NCBI GenBank assembly: GCA_903858275.1
Contig: CAIOIC010000136.1
Coordinates: 1 to 64,000 of the forward strand
Direction: 5' to 3'
DNA from: an uncultured Verrucomicrobia subdivision 3 bacterium
GTDB lineage: Bacteria > Verrucomicrobiota > Verrucomicrobiia > Limisphaerales > UBA11358
DNA: 64,000 nt
In this document: positions 17,808 to 27,349 of the stretch, one piece after another
Layout of the letters: every line of letters starts with the position of its first letter
How positions within the stretch are numbered: position 1 is the stretch's first letter
The notes under the pieces: model-generated
Told to the model about the DNA's origin: nothing
What the model saw: only the letters and a program-made list of their open reading frames with translations
Databases searched by the model: none
Position numbers and translations under genes: made by a program

Positions 17808-20270
17808 ATGAAACCATTCATCCACGGTCAGAAACTAACCCGGCCGCTTTTGTTGTTGGCTGCCATTTCATTCACGGCGGTCGGCAATCAAACGGGCGCG
17901 GCTCTGCCGATTGATTCAAAGAAGGCGGAAATCTACCACGAAGGCTGGATTGATTTTAACAAGAACGGTCGCAAGGACGTTTTTGAAGATCCGAAGCAAC
18001 CCACGGAAAAGCGGGTCGAGGATTTGCTTGCGCAGATGAACGTCGAGGAAAAAACCTGCCAGCTCGCCACGCTCTACGGTTATCGGCGCGTGCTCAAAGA
18101 TCCGCTGCCGACCGCCAATTGGAAAAATGAAATCTGGAAGGATGGCATAGCGAACATTGACGAGATGCATAACGGCGTCGGGAAGTCCGGCAATGCGGAC
18201 AATCCGCACATTGCGACGCCGGCGGCGACGATCAAGGCGCTCAATGAGGTGCAGCGCTGGTTCATTGAGGAAACGCGACTCGGTATTCCCGCCGAATTTT
18301 CCAACGAAGGCGTGCGGGGAGCTTGCTATCGCAACTCAGTGAATTTTCCCGCCAACATCAGTCTTGGCGCGACGTGGAATCGCGATCTCGTCAGCCGGGT
18401 GGGTGATGTCGTGGCGCGGGAATCGAAAGTCATTGGCTATCGCAACGTCTATGCGCCGCTGCTCGACCTTGCGCGCGATCCACGCTGGGGGCGCGTGGTG
18501 GAATGTTACGGAGAAGACCCGTATCACGTTGGCGAACTGGGCGTGCGCATGTCGCAGGCGATCCGGGCGCATGGATTGGTTTCCACCTGCAAACATTTTG
18601 CGGTTTACAGCGAGCCGAAGGGCGGGCGCGATGGCAATGCCCGCACCGATCCGCACGTTGCGCCGCGGGAGATGGAAATGCTCCACCTGCGTCCGTGGGA
18701 ACGCGTTGTGCGCGAGGCGGGTTTGCTCGGCGTGATGAGTTCTTATAACGACTACGACGGCGTGGCCATCTCCGGCAGTTCGGAGTTCATGGTGGACCGG
18801 CTCCGCCGGCAATGGGGTTTTCGCGGGTTTGTGGTGTCCGACAGCGATGCGGTGGAATTTCTTTTTGCCAAGCATCACGTGGCGGCTTCGGCGGACGAAG
18901 GGGCGGCGATGTTTATTCGCGAAGGGGGAAATGTCCGCACCACGTTCAATGCGCCGGAAAACTTTATTCTGCCCGTGCGGCGGGAAATCGCGGCGGGAAG
19001 GCTTTCTCTGGACGTGGTGAATGAGCGGGTGCGCGATGTGTTGCGCGTAAAATTCATCGAGGGTTTGTTTGATTCGCCTTACGGAAACCCGGATGCGGTG
19101 GCGAAAGAATTCCGCCGTCCGGAATCCGTGGCGCTGGCGCTGCAAGCCGCGCGGGAATCGCTCGTGCTGCTGAAGAATGAAAACCATGCACTGCCGTTGA
19201 GCAAAAAACTCAAGCGCATCCTTGTTTGCGGCCCGACCGCGAAGATGAAGGAAACCTCGCTTGACCGCTATGGATCGAATGGCGGCGAAGTGGTCACGCC
19301 GCTGGAGGGAATTCAGGCGCTGCTGAAAAACACCGGCACGGAAGTGGTGTTTGCCCAGGGCTGCGAGGTGAAAGACAAGCGCTGGCCGGAATCGGAGTTG
19401 TTTCCGGAACCGCCATCATCTGCGGAAGCTGCGCAGATTGCCGCGGCGGTGGAGCAGGGGAAGGGGGCTGACGCCATCGTTGTTTTTCTCGGTGATTCGG
19501 ACGCGACCATTGGTGAGTCCAAGAGCCGGACGAGTCTGGATTTGCCGGGTTATCAAACCGATCTGGCTCGCGCGCTCGTGGCCACGGGTAAGCCGGTCGT
19601 CGTGGTGCTGCTCGCCGGTCATCCGGCCACGATCAACTGGATCAATCGTCATGTGCCGGCGGTGTTGCAGGCGTGGTTTCCCGGCGAGTCGGGCGGCACC
19701 GCCATCGCCGAGGCGCTGTTTGGCGATTATAACCCCGGCGGCAAATTGCCGGTGACGTTCCCCAAGACGGTCGGGCAGGTGCCGTTTAATTTTCCGTTCA
19801 AACCGGCCAGTCAGGCCTCGCAAAGCAAGAAGGTGGATCCGAACGGGTTCGGTAACACGATGGCGGAGGGCGCGCTTTATCCCTTCGGCTTTGGCTTGAG
19901 CTACACCACGTTTGAATATGGCGGGCTGAGTGTTTCGCCCGCGCAGATTCCGACGAACGGCCAGGTCACGGTGACCTGCCAGATCAAAAACACCGGCGGC
20001 CGCGCGGGCGATGAAGTCGTGCAGCTATATTTTCATCAAGAAACGAGCAGCGTGACGACCTATGAGTTGAATCTCTGCGGATTTGAACGCGTGTCGCTGC
20101 AGCCGGGGGCAACCAAGACCGTGAGCTTCAAACTGCCCGCCTCCGCTTTGGAGTTGATTAATCGTGCAGGCAAACACGTTGTTGAACCCGGGAAATTTCA
20201 AGTGATGCTCGGTGCTTCCTCCGAGGATATCCGGCTCAAAGGAACATTCACCGTTGCTCCTGCCCGTTAA
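17808..20270 (+). CDS. GH3 family beta-glycosidase
   Basis: 820 residues from the ATG at 17808, chosen because it begins a signal peptide (basic start, RPLLLLAAISFTAVG) and lies just after the GH97 stop. The segment FNKNGRKDVFEDPKQPTEKR is the calcium-loop-like lead-in seen in many GH3 enzymes. The nucleophile is Asp345 in VVSDSDAVEF. Other GH3 motifs are NVYAPLLDLARDPRWGR, KHFAVYSEPKGGRDGN and SSYNDYDGV. The second alpha/beta domain (about 470-650) and the C-terminal fibronectin III-like domain (GDEVVQLYFHQE) are complete. Substrates of GH3 are terminal beta-linked glucose, xylose, arabinose or N-acetylglucosamine; the exact one cannot be told. Confidence 0.92.
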   Translation: MKPFIHGQKLTRPLLLLAAISFTAVGNQTGAALPIDSKKAEIYHEGWIDFNKNGRKDVFEDPKQPTEKRVEDLLAQMNVEEKTCQLATLYGYRRVLKDPLPTANWKNEIWKDGIANIDEMHNGVGKSGNADNPHIATPAATIKALNEVQRWFIEETRLGIPAEFSNEGVRGACYRNSVNFPANISLGATWNRDLVSRVGDVVARESKVIGYRNVYAPLLDLARDPRWGRVVECYGEDPYHVGELGVRMSQAIRAHGLVSTCKHFAVYSEPKGGRDGNARTDPHVAPREMEMLHLRPWERVVREAGLLGVMSSYNDYDGVAISGSSEFMVDRLRRQWGFRGFVVSDSDAVEFLFAKHHVAASADEGAAMFIREGGNVRTTFNAPENFILPVRREIAAGRLSLDVVNERVRDVLRVKFIEGLFDSPYGNPDAVAKEFRRPESVALALQAARESLVLLKNENHALPLSKKLKRILVCGPTAKMKETSLDRYGSNGGEVVTPLEGIQALLKNTGTEVVFAQGCEVKDKRWPESELFPEPPSSAEAAQIAAAVEQGKGADAIVVFLGDSDATIGESKSRTSLDLPGYQTDLARALVATGKPVVVVLLAGHPATINWINRHVPAVLQAWFPGESGGTAIAEALFGDYNPGGKLPVTFPKTVGQVPFNFPFKPASQASQSKKVDPNGFGNTMAEGALYPFGFGLSYTTFEYGGLSVSPAQIPTNGQVTVTCQIKNTGGRAGDEVVQLYFHQETSSVTTYELNLCGFERVSLQPGATKTVSFKLPASALELINRAGKHVVEPGKFQVMLGASSEDIRLKGTFTVAPAR

Positions 20271-20297
20271 AATGTTAATTAAACCAAATTCCAAATT

Positions 20298-21137
20298 ATG
20301 AAAAAACACCTCGCAAACATCGTGTTCTTCGCTCTCGCATTGACCAGTGCTGCTCATGCAGCTCCCGCTGGTGAGCCGACCAATGCCAAGGAAGCCGCAG
20401 AGAAAAAGATAGCTCAGGACAAACGCACCGACGAACTCTACCAGCAGAAGTTCGCGACCCTTTCACCCGAGCGCCAGGCCTGGGAAAAAGTCCTCCAGGA
20501 AAACCTCGGCAATGGTTTCTACCTGCCGGCCCACAAGCGCGATTTCGTTGCCGGCAGATCCACCGCCTGGGATTTTGTCGCCGACGATCCAAAGCTTCCG
20601 CGCGCCCTCATTATCGGCGATTCCATTTCCCGCGGCTACACTTTGGCCACGCGAAGCGCTCTGGCGGGAAAAGTGAATGTCCATCGCGCGCCGGAGAACT
20701 GCGGTCCGACTGCCAACGGCCTGAAAAAAGTTGATGTCTGGCTCGGCAACGGCAAGTGGGATGTCATCACTTGGAATTTTGGCATTCATGATCGCAATAC
20801 CCAGCCCGCGACCTATAAAGCCAACTTGGAGGCGCTGCTCAAACGGCTTCAGCAGTCGGGGGCGAAAATAATCTGGGTGCGCACGACGCCGGCGCCGACT
20901 GGCACTAATAATGAAAAGTTCACCGATGCCCAATGCGACCTGCTCAATGCCACGGCCGACGAAGTGATGAAAGCCAACCACATTCCTGAAGTGGATCTCT
21001 TTGCTTTGGTCAAACCCAAGCTGGCCGAATTGCAGTTGGCCAACAACGTGCATTTCAAAGAGGAAGGTTATCAATTAATGGGCGGGGAAATGGCCAAGGC
21101 GATTCTTGGTGAGGCGAAGAAATCCGGTTCGAAATGA
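20298..21137 (+). CDS. Exported SGNH/GDSL hydrolase (esterase-like)
   Basis: 279 residues with a signal peptide (1-21, ending AAHA). Block I is LIIGDSISRGY with Ser109 as nucleophile, block III is WNFGIHD (Asn160), and the C-terminal block is NNVHFKEEGYQLMGGEMA with His253. Such enzymes often remove acetyl groups from pectin or xylan, which fits the surrounding glycosidases. The aspartate usually found two or three residues before the histidine is replaced by asparagine (AANNVH pattern: Asn250, Asn251), so the triad may be incomplete or use another acid. The gene ends in a four-base overlap with the GH38-like gene. Deacetylase role is inference. Confidence 0.85.
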   Translation: MKKHLANIVFFALALTSAAHAAPAGEPTNAKEAAEKKIAQDKRTDELYQQKFATLSPERQAWEKVLQENLGNGFYLPAHKRDFVAGRSTAWDFVADDPKLPRALIIGDSISRGYTLATRSALAGKVNVHRAPENCGPTANGLKKVDVWLGNGKWDVITWNFGIHDRNTQPATYKANLEALLKRLQQSGAKIIWVRTTPAPTGTNNEKFTDAQCDLLNATADEVMKANHIPEVDLFALVKPKLAELQLANNVHFKEEGYQLMGGEMAKAILGEAKKSGSK

Positions 21138-23809
21138 ATGTGAAGGATTTCCTAAATAAGAAACTGTTCGCCGTCACCTTCACGCTTTGCATGGCAATCT
21201 CGTTCGCCATTGGTGGCGAGCCGAAACGCATTTACATCGCGAACGACGATCACACGGACTTCATGTGGTCTGCCGACGCGGACACTTACGCGAACGCCTT
21301 CATCGGGATGATCGATTTCCATCTCAAGCTGGCGGACGAGACCGCGACCAACCCGCCGGCTTTCCGCAATCGGTTCAACTGCGACGGCAGTTATTGGCTG
21401 TGGACTTATGAGCAGAAAAAATCCCCGGCGGAGTTTGCGCGGCTCATCGGACGCGTTAAGGACGGCACAATCAGCGCGCCGTTGAATACGCTCGTGTCGT
21501 GCTACGGCGGCCAGCCGGCGGAAGCGGTGCTGCGTGGAATGTATTACTCGGGTCGGTTGGAGCGGCGTTATAATCTGCGTTTCCCATTGGTGGCGGCGAT
21601 GGAAAATCAAACCCTGCCGCTCGGTCTCGCGTCACTCTTTGCCGGGGCTGGGGCGGAGTATTCCTGGCGCGGCGTCTGCGGCTGTGCCAGTAAAATTAAT
21701 AACAACGTGCTGGGCGAACGCCCGCGCGAAATCTATTGGTGGACGGGACACGACGGCCGACGGTTGTTGTTGAAATGGTATTCGCTCGGTGGCCCGGGCG
21801 TCGGCGGTTATTGGGAGGCGGGTTCGCCGGCCTCGGCCATCCGGTATGTGGACAGTAATCCGGATTTTCTCAGACGATACCGCGATCCGAAAACTCACGA
21901 ACCCTACAACATCATTGGCCTTTTTGGTTTCGGTGGTGACGACCTCGCACGCAAGACCGGCATCGCGCCGCCGCCGGTGATTCCCGGCGTGCCGTGGTTG
22001 CAGCAGGTCGTTTCCTCGCCCTACTGTGACCACTTCTTCGACATCGCGCAGCAGGAAAGCAACGACCAGCGCAAGATCATCGTCTCGAACGAACAGGATT
22101 TCTTCGAGGACTTTGAGAAGAATTACGGCACCTCGCTTGATTCGCAAACGGTGACCTACGGCAACGAATGGGATCTCTATTCCGCCTCGATGTCGGAGAC
22201 TTCGGCGCGGGCGAAGCGCGCGGTGGAAAAACTGCGTTCCGCCGAACTACTCGCCGCGCTCGTGAGTTTGAAATACCCGCGCTTCATGGCCAACCATGTG
22301 GCGGCGCGCGATCGGGCTTTCAATGACCTTGGAATTTTCTGGGAGCACAACTGGACGGCCGATGGTCCGGTCTCGCGTCCGCAACGCGCAGCCTGGGAGG
22401 AAATGCTCGTCAGCGAGATTGAATACTATGTGAACTCCATTCAGGGCGAGGCGATAATACGTCTCGGCGGCATGATTCCCCGCCCCGAAAAAGCCAATCG
22501 CTTCTTCGTGCTGAATCCGCTCGGCTGGGCGCGCACGGGCGCAGCGGACTTCGCCTACACTGATTCGACCAACATCCACGTCCGCGATCTCACCACCGGA
22601 CAGGATGTGCCGCATCAGATTGTGAAATTGGACGGTGCGCGACATCTGCGGATTCTGGCGAGCGATGTGCCTTCCGCCGGCTACAAGGTTTTTGAAATCC
22701 AATCTGGAGCTGGCACTGCGCCCACGGATGAAGCCGCATCGGTCAGCGGCGAGGGCAGTTCCATTTTTGAAAATGAGTCGGTGAAACTCGTCGTTGAACG
22801 CGACGGTGCGATCCGCAGCTTCATTGACAAAACGCGCGGCAATACCGAACTCGCCGCGACCATCGGCGATTTGAAATTGAATGACTTTGCCACGAAGTCT
22901 GATGAAGGCGAGGCGTTGCGCGTGGAGAATCGCGGCCCGGTTTCCGTGACCGTGCGCGCCCGCAGCGAGGCGGGGTTGCCGCACACCACGGCCATCACGC
23001 TTTATCGTGGCTCCGACCGCGTGGACATCCGCAACGAACTGAACGCGAATTTCAGCGACGTGCGTTACTGGACATTCAGTTTTGCGTTGAGTGAACCGTC
23101 GTTGCGCACCGAGGAAGTTGGCGCGATCAATCTCAACCAACTCAAATCCGCCGGTGGTGATTACGCCGACTCCCATGCGCGCTACGATCACATCACGGTG
23201 AATCATTTCGCGGATTTCACGGATGGTTTGGGCAAGAAGGGTGTGACGATTTCCAATCCCGACCTTGCGTTCGCCCGGCTCGGCAACAGCTCGATTACGA
23301 AGCTCGACACGACGACTCCGCAACTCAACATGCTCGCCGGTGGTCAGGTGGATGGTTCGTGGCTCGGCATTCAGAGGCAAAATGGCAACACCCATTTCCT
23401 TCAACGCTTCGCTTTGCGTCCACATGGCGACTACGACCAGACGGCGGCAATGAAGTTTGCGTTGGAACATCAAAATCCGTTTGTGACCGGAGCCGTCATC
23501 AGTGAGAAGGATGGCGGTGCCTATCCTGAAACCAATTTCTCGCTGCTCACCGTCAACAATCCCAATGTGCTGCTTTGGACACTGAAAGCGCACGATGACG
23601 GCATCGAAAAAGGTCTGGTGGCGCGGCTGTGGAATTTATCCGATGCGACCGCCCAGGCTGAGATTGCTGTCGCGCCTGGCATCAGCGGCGCACATCGCAC
23701 CACGCACATTGAAACGGACTTGGAAACCATTTCGCTCACCGGCAATGGCAAGTTTCTAGCCACTTTTACTAGCCAACAAATGCAGACTTACCGGCTCAAT
23801 CTTAAATGA
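21134..23809 (+). CDS. GH38-like alpha-mannosidase family protein, exported
   Basis: 891 residues starting in an ATGA overlap with the SGNH gene; a second ATG lies two codons on. A signal peptide covers about 1-27. The N-terminal catalytic-like part begins IYIANDDHTDFMWSADADTY, where the HxD pair matches the zinc-binding start of GH38 enzymes, and continues with RFNCDGSYWLWTYEQ. The C-terminal half has the GH38 C-domain pattern SIFENESVKLVVERDGAIRS followed by IDKTRGN. GH38 enzymes release alpha-mannose using a zinc ion. The sequence is divergent from classical members, so the linkage is uncertain. It overlaps the next gene by four bases as well, forming a translationally coupled trio. Confidence 0.75.
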   Translation: MNVKDFLNKKLFAVTFTLCMAISFAIGGEPKRIYIANDDHTDFMWSADADTYANAFIGMIDFHLKLADETATNPPAFRNRFNCDGSYWLWTYEQKKSPAEFARLIGRVKDGTISAPLNTLVSCYGGQPAEAVLRGMYYSGRLERRYNLRFPLVAAMENQTLPLGLASLFAGAGAEYSWRGVCGCASKINNNVLGERPREIYWWTGHDGRRLLLKWYSLGGPGVGGYWEAGSPASAIRYVDSNPDFLRRYRDPKTHEPYNIIGLFGFGGDDLARKTGIAPPPVIPGVPWLQQVVSSPYCDHFFDIAQQESNDQRKIIVSNEQDFFEDFEKNYGTSLDSQTVTYGNEWDLYSASMSETSARAKRAVEKLRSAELLAALVSLKYPRFMANHVAARDRAFNDLGIFWEHNWTADGPVSRPQRAAWEEMLVSEIEYYVNSIQGEAIIRLGGMIPRPEKANRFFVLNPLGWARTGAADFAYTDSTNIHVRDLTTGQDVPHQIVKLDGARHLRILASDVPSAGYKVFEIQSGAGTAPTDEAASVSGEGSSIFENESVKLVVERDGAIRSFIDKTRGNTELAATIGDLKLNDFATKSDEGEALRVENRGPVSVTVRARSEAGLPHTTAITLYRGSDRVDIRNELNANFSDVRYWTFSFALSEPSLRTEEVGAINLNQLKSAGGDYADSHARYDHITVNHFADFTDGLGKKGVTISNPDLAFARLGNSSITKLDTTTPQLNMLAGGQVDGSWLGIQRQNGNTHFLQRFALRPHGDYDQTAAMKFALEHQNPFVTGAVISEKDGGAYPETNFSLLTVNNPNVLLWTLKAHDDGIEKGLVARLWNLSDATAQAEIAVAPGISGAHRTTHIETDLETISLTGNGKFLATFTSQQMQTYRLNLK

Positions 23810-25050
23810 AACACATGTTTCCAGAATCCAATATGAATCGAACTATCAGCCGTATTATCGTGAGTGCTTTGGTGCTCGTCGCTTCTGCCACGGCTGTAAC
23901 TGCCGCTGCTTTCAACGGTCTGGACAGCAATCTGGGCAACCTCTACCGAACCTCCCCGGCGCAGTCGCGTTCCATTTCGCCGGAGAATTTTACCGGCGAA
24001 AAGGGCGCGGCGGGCATGGCGACCAATGGCACCGGCAAAAATGCGGCCAGTGAACTGGGTCGCGGTTGGAAGGTTTCGCCCTCCATTATAATCAGATCCG
24101 GCGAGACGTTCACCTTGGCTGAAATCAAAGGCTCCGGTTGCATTCAGCAAATCTGGATGACGCCGACCGGCAACTGGCGGAATTCCATCATCCGATTTTA
24201 CTGGGACGACGAAACGACGCCGTCGGTGGAGTGTCCGGTCGGGGATTTCTACGCGTGCGGTTGGGGCAAATATGCCCAGATCAATTCACTGGCCGTCTGC
24301 GTCAATCCCGGCAGCGCGTTCAACTGCTACTGGCAGATGCCGTTTCATAAACGCGCCCGTATCACCATTGAGAACCGCGACGCCAAAGACATGACGCTTT
24401 ATTATCAGGTCAATTATACACTCACCGAAGTGCCTGCCGACGCCGGATTGTTCCATGCCCAGTTCCGCCGCGAATCGCCGCTGAAAAACAAGGGCACTTA
24501 TACGATTCTCGATGGCGTGCAAGGGCGGGGACAATACGTTGGCACCTACCTTGCCTGGGAAGTGCACAGCCCCGGCTGGTGGGGTGAGGGCGAGATTAAA
24601 TTCTTCCTCGATGGCGACCGCGAGTGGCCGACGATCTGCGGGACCGGCACGGAGGATTATTTTTGCGGCAGCTACAATTTTGAAGTCCGCGAATCCCGTC
24701 CTCCAATTTCCACCAACGGCGAACCGGTGGTCGTGAAAAAATATCAAACCTTCACTACCCCTTATGTGGGACTGGCTCAAGTCCTGCCGCCCGAACAGAT
24801 TTATCTTCCGGGTCAGCGCTTCGGCCTCTACCGCTGGCATATCGTTGATCCCGTGCGCTTCCAGAAAGATTTGCGCGTGACCATTCAGGCGCTCGGCTGG
24901 CAGAAAGGCGGAAAATACCTGCAATTGGATGATGATATTTCATCTGTCGCCTTCTGGTATCAAAAGGAACCGCACGCGCCGTTCCCGCCGCTGCCATCCC
25001 GGAAAGAACTGGAAATCGCACCGCAAACGCTGTTGATGGAAAAGAAATGA
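23806..25050 (+). CDS. GH172 (DUF2961) family glycosidase, exported
   Basis: 414 residues from the ATG overlapping the previous stop; the ATG at 23833 (MNRTISRII) gives a shorter and more typical signal peptide ending VTAAA. DUF2961 hallmarks are GSGCIQQIWMTPTGNWRNSI, DDETTPSVECPVGDFYACGWG, the GTGTEDYFCGSYNF motif and the C-terminal YRWHIVDPVRFQKDLRVTIQ. DUF2961 proteins form GH172, whose known members include difructose-dianhydride synthase/hydrolase and alpha-D-arabinofuranosidases acting on bacterial arabinan. The glutamate in GTGTEDYF is probably catalytic. Here the likely task is release of an arabinofuranose or fructofuranose unit. It is 19 bases from the GH36 gene. Confidence 0.9.
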   Translation: MKHMFPESNMNRTISRIIVSALVLVASATAVTAAAFNGLDSNLGNLYRTSPAQSRSISPENFTGEKGAAGMATNGTGKNAASELGRGWKVSPSIIIRSGETFTLAEIKGSGCIQQIWMTPTGNWRNSIIRFYWDDETTPSVECPVGDFYACGWGKYAQINSLAVCVNPGSAFNCYWQMPFHKRARITIENRDAKDMTLYYQVNYTLTEVPADAGLFHAQFRRESPLKNKGTYTILDGVQGRGQYVGTYLAWEVHSPGWWGEGEIKFFLDGDREWPTICGTGTEDYFCGSYNFEVRESRPPISTNGEPVVVKKYQTFTTPYVGLAQVLPPEQIYLPGQRFGLYRWHIVDPVRFQKDLRVTIQALGWQKGGKYLQLDDDISSVAFWYQKEPHAPFPPLPSRKELEIAPQTLLMEKK

Positions 25051-25069
25051 AGCGAAACGCCATTCGTTT

Positions 25070-27202
25070 ATGAAGAATATGAACAAGCTAACATTCCTCA
25101 AAACATTCCTTCTGGTAGCTGCGGGTTTTATTTTTTCTGCGCAGTCAGGGGCTTCTGCGCCGTTCGCTCATTGGACGAAGTCCGAGCTGACACTGGACAA
25201 CGGACTGGTGAAGCGGACGATCAAACTGCCATCCCCGACGGGCAGTTTCCTGACGAAGTCCTACCAACCGGTGACAGGTGAGTTTAAGTATTTTCTGCCG
25301 GCCAACACCGATTTTCAGTTTGAAATCAACGGCGCAATTTTCTCCGGCAAGAGTGAATGGAGCTTGTCGGCGGTGACGGCCATCAGCGATGCGCGCGGTG
25401 GCGATGGGGCGGCGGTCACCTTGTTGAGCGCGAATAAGAGGGTCGAAGTCACGGTGAAATATCTCCTTTATCCCAACTTGCCGGTGGTCCGCAAAAATCT
25501 GGTGGTGAAAAATCTGGACGATGCGGAAGTGTCTTTGGAATCCATGGACGTGGAGAGGTTTCAGGTCACCGCGTATAACAGCACAACCTTCAGTTGGATT
25601 TGTGGTGATTATGGTCGGCGGCGCTCCATCGGGCCTTATGACGGAAACATGCAGGACGCGCTGGTCATCGTCCACAATATGGACTGGCAAGCGGGCATCG
25701 TCATCGGCAACGAAGCGGCGGGCGTGATGAAACACACTTCGGTGTTCTGGGACAGCCCCACAATTTGCAGCGGTCTGACGCACAAGGATGCGCGCTTTCC
25801 GTTTCGCAAATGGCTCAAGCCCGGCGAATTGTTTGAAACGCCGCAGGTGTTCACCATGGTTTACAATGGCCACAAAGATCCCGATGCAATGCTGAATACC
25901 GCCGTGCCGGACTTTGTCCGCAAACATCTGGGTATCCGCCTCTCGGAACTGAAGGAGAAGCCGACTTTCGTTTACAATACTTGGAATCCGTTCAAGAAGG
26001 ACATCAACGAAAAACTCATCATGGAACTGGCCAAGGCGGCGGCGGCGGCGGGCATGAAGGAGTTTGTGATTGATGACGGCTGGCAGGATAGCTACGGCGA
26101 TTGGGGCATTGATAAAAAGAAATTTCCCAACGGTCTGAAACCGGTTTTCGATTACATCAAATCGCTGGGGATGAAACCCGGCCTGTGGGTTAGCGTCGGA
26201 TCGGCCGCCCCGGACAGCAAAGTATTTCGGCAACACCCGGAATGGTTCGTGAAAGATAAAAACGGAAAGCTGACTTCATTGCATGGCGAAGCGGACAAAT
26301 CCACGGCCTGTTTCAGCACCGGCTGGCGGGATTACATCCAAGGCGTGCTGACGAAGTTGATGCTGGAAAACGGGTTGGAATATCTGAAGCTCGATTTTGC
26401 GGTGGTCACGAGTCCTTACGTTTTCGATTCCAATACCTCTGGCTGCTACGCCACCAATCATGCGGCGCACAAGGACCATGCGGAGTCGTTGTATGTCAAT
26501 TACGAACCTTTGTGGAAGCTGTTTGACGCGCTGCATGAGTTGAAACCAAGCCTGTTTATTGATTGCACGTTTGAGACCATGGGCGGTTTGCAGTTGATTG
26601 ATTATGCGATGTTGAAACACGCCGAGGGCAACTGGCTGGCGAACTTTTATGGGCCGGACGAGCAAGGTGATTTGCGCGTGCGGAACATGGCGTGGTGGCG
26701 TTCGCCCGCCATGTCGGCCACCGCGCTCGTGATTGGCAATCTCCAAATGGACGACAAGGGTTGGGAAACCCACATCAAGTCCTTGGCTGGCGCTCTGCCC
26801 ATCATGCTGGGCGATCCCCGGAAATTATCGCCCGAGCAGTTTAAGAAATACCGGAGTTATTCCGACTGGTTGCAGTCCATGGCAAACCAGTATGACATCA
26901 TGAGCTTCCGACAAGACCTCCTCGGCTTTGGCGAACCCAAGGAAGGCGCTTGGGATGGTTTCCAGCGCATCAACACCGACACGAAACAGGGCGGCATCAT
27001 CGGTGTGTTTCGTCACGGCGCGCTCGAAACTGAACGAATCGTGTCTGTGAATTTTCTCGATCCGGCGAAAACCTACCGTGTGAAAACGATGGGTGGAAAA
27101 GTGATTGTCACTGCCACCGGCCACGAACTGGCAACCAAAGGCTTTGAAGTTCAAATCGAGGGTTTGTATGCCGGACAACTGTTTGAGGTAAGTCCTCGTT
27201 AA
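25070..27202 (+). CDS. GH36-type alpha-galactosidase, exported
   Basis: 710 residues; the ATG at 25070 or the one at 25079 (MNKLTFLKT) gives a signal peptide ending near SGASA. The N-terminal beta-supersandwich occupies about 35-280. The TIM barrel holds VYNTWNPFKKDINEKLI, EFVIDDGWQDSYGDWGID and EYLKLDFAVV, where Asp442 matches the nucleophile of clan GH-D. The C-terminal part has RVRNMAWWRSPAMSATALVIGN. It should remove terminal alpha-galactose from galactomannan, raffinose-type sugars or pectic side chains. It is the last gene before a 147-base gap and the LacI regulator, so it may end the transcript that begins upstream. Confidence 0.88.
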   Translation: MKNMNKLTFLKTFLLVAAGFIFSAQSGASAPFAHWTKSELTLDNGLVKRTIKLPSPTGSFLTKSYQPVTGEFKYFLPANTDFQFEINGAIFSGKSEWSLSAVTAISDARGGDGAAVTLLSANKRVEVTVKYLLYPNLPVVRKNLVVKNLDDAEVSLESMDVERFQVTAYNSTTFSWICGDYGRRRSIGPYDGNMQDALVIVHNMDWQAGIVIGNEAAGVMKHTSVFWDSPTICSGLTHKDARFPFRKWLKPGELFETPQVFTMVYNGHKDPDAMLNTAVPDFVRKHLGIRLSELKEKPTFVYNTWNPFKKDINEKLIMELAKAAAAAGMKEFVIDDGWQDSYGDWGIDKKKFPNGLKPVFDYIKSLGMKPGLWVSVGSAAPDSKVFRQHPEWFVKDKNGKLTSLHGEADKSTACFSTGWRDYIQGVLTKLMLENGLEYLKLDFAVVTSPYVFDSNTSGCYATNHAAHKDHAESLYVNYEPLWKLFDALHELKPSLFIDCTFETMGGLQLIDYAMLKHAEGNWLANFYGPDEQGDLRVRNMAWWRSPAMSATALVIGNLQMDDKGWETHIKSLAGALPIMLGDPRKLSPEQFKKYRSYSDWLQSMANQYDIMSFRQDLLGFGEPKEGAWDGFQRINTDTKQGGIIGVFRHGALETERIVSVNFLDPAKTYRVKTMGGKVIVTATGHELATKGFEVQIEGLYAGQLFEVSPR

Positions 27203-27269
27203 ATCAGTAATTGGCTAAAGATTTGCCGCAGGTTTCAGCAGCAAAAAACAGCGTCCTTGCAAATTGAAT

Positions 27270-27307
27270 TTGACTGTTCACGCTCCAAGACGGTAGTTTT
27301 GCGCAAA
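27270..27307 (+). promoter_or_regulatory. Putative promoter with overlapping LacI-type operator
   Basis: A -35-like TTGACT (27270-27275) is followed, 18 bases on, by TAGTTT (27294-27299). Overlapping it is the perfect 10-base palindrome TTTGCGCAAA (27298-27307), with the central CG typical of LacI-family operators. A second symmetric pair, GCGCAA ACCA TTGCGC, spans 27301-27316. The position just before the LacI gene suggests self-repression. No mapped start supports this; it is sequence inspection only. Confidence 0.45.
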
Positions 27308-27349
27308 CCATTGCGCTAGCTAAGCATTTGTGTGAACTCCGTTATGTAA

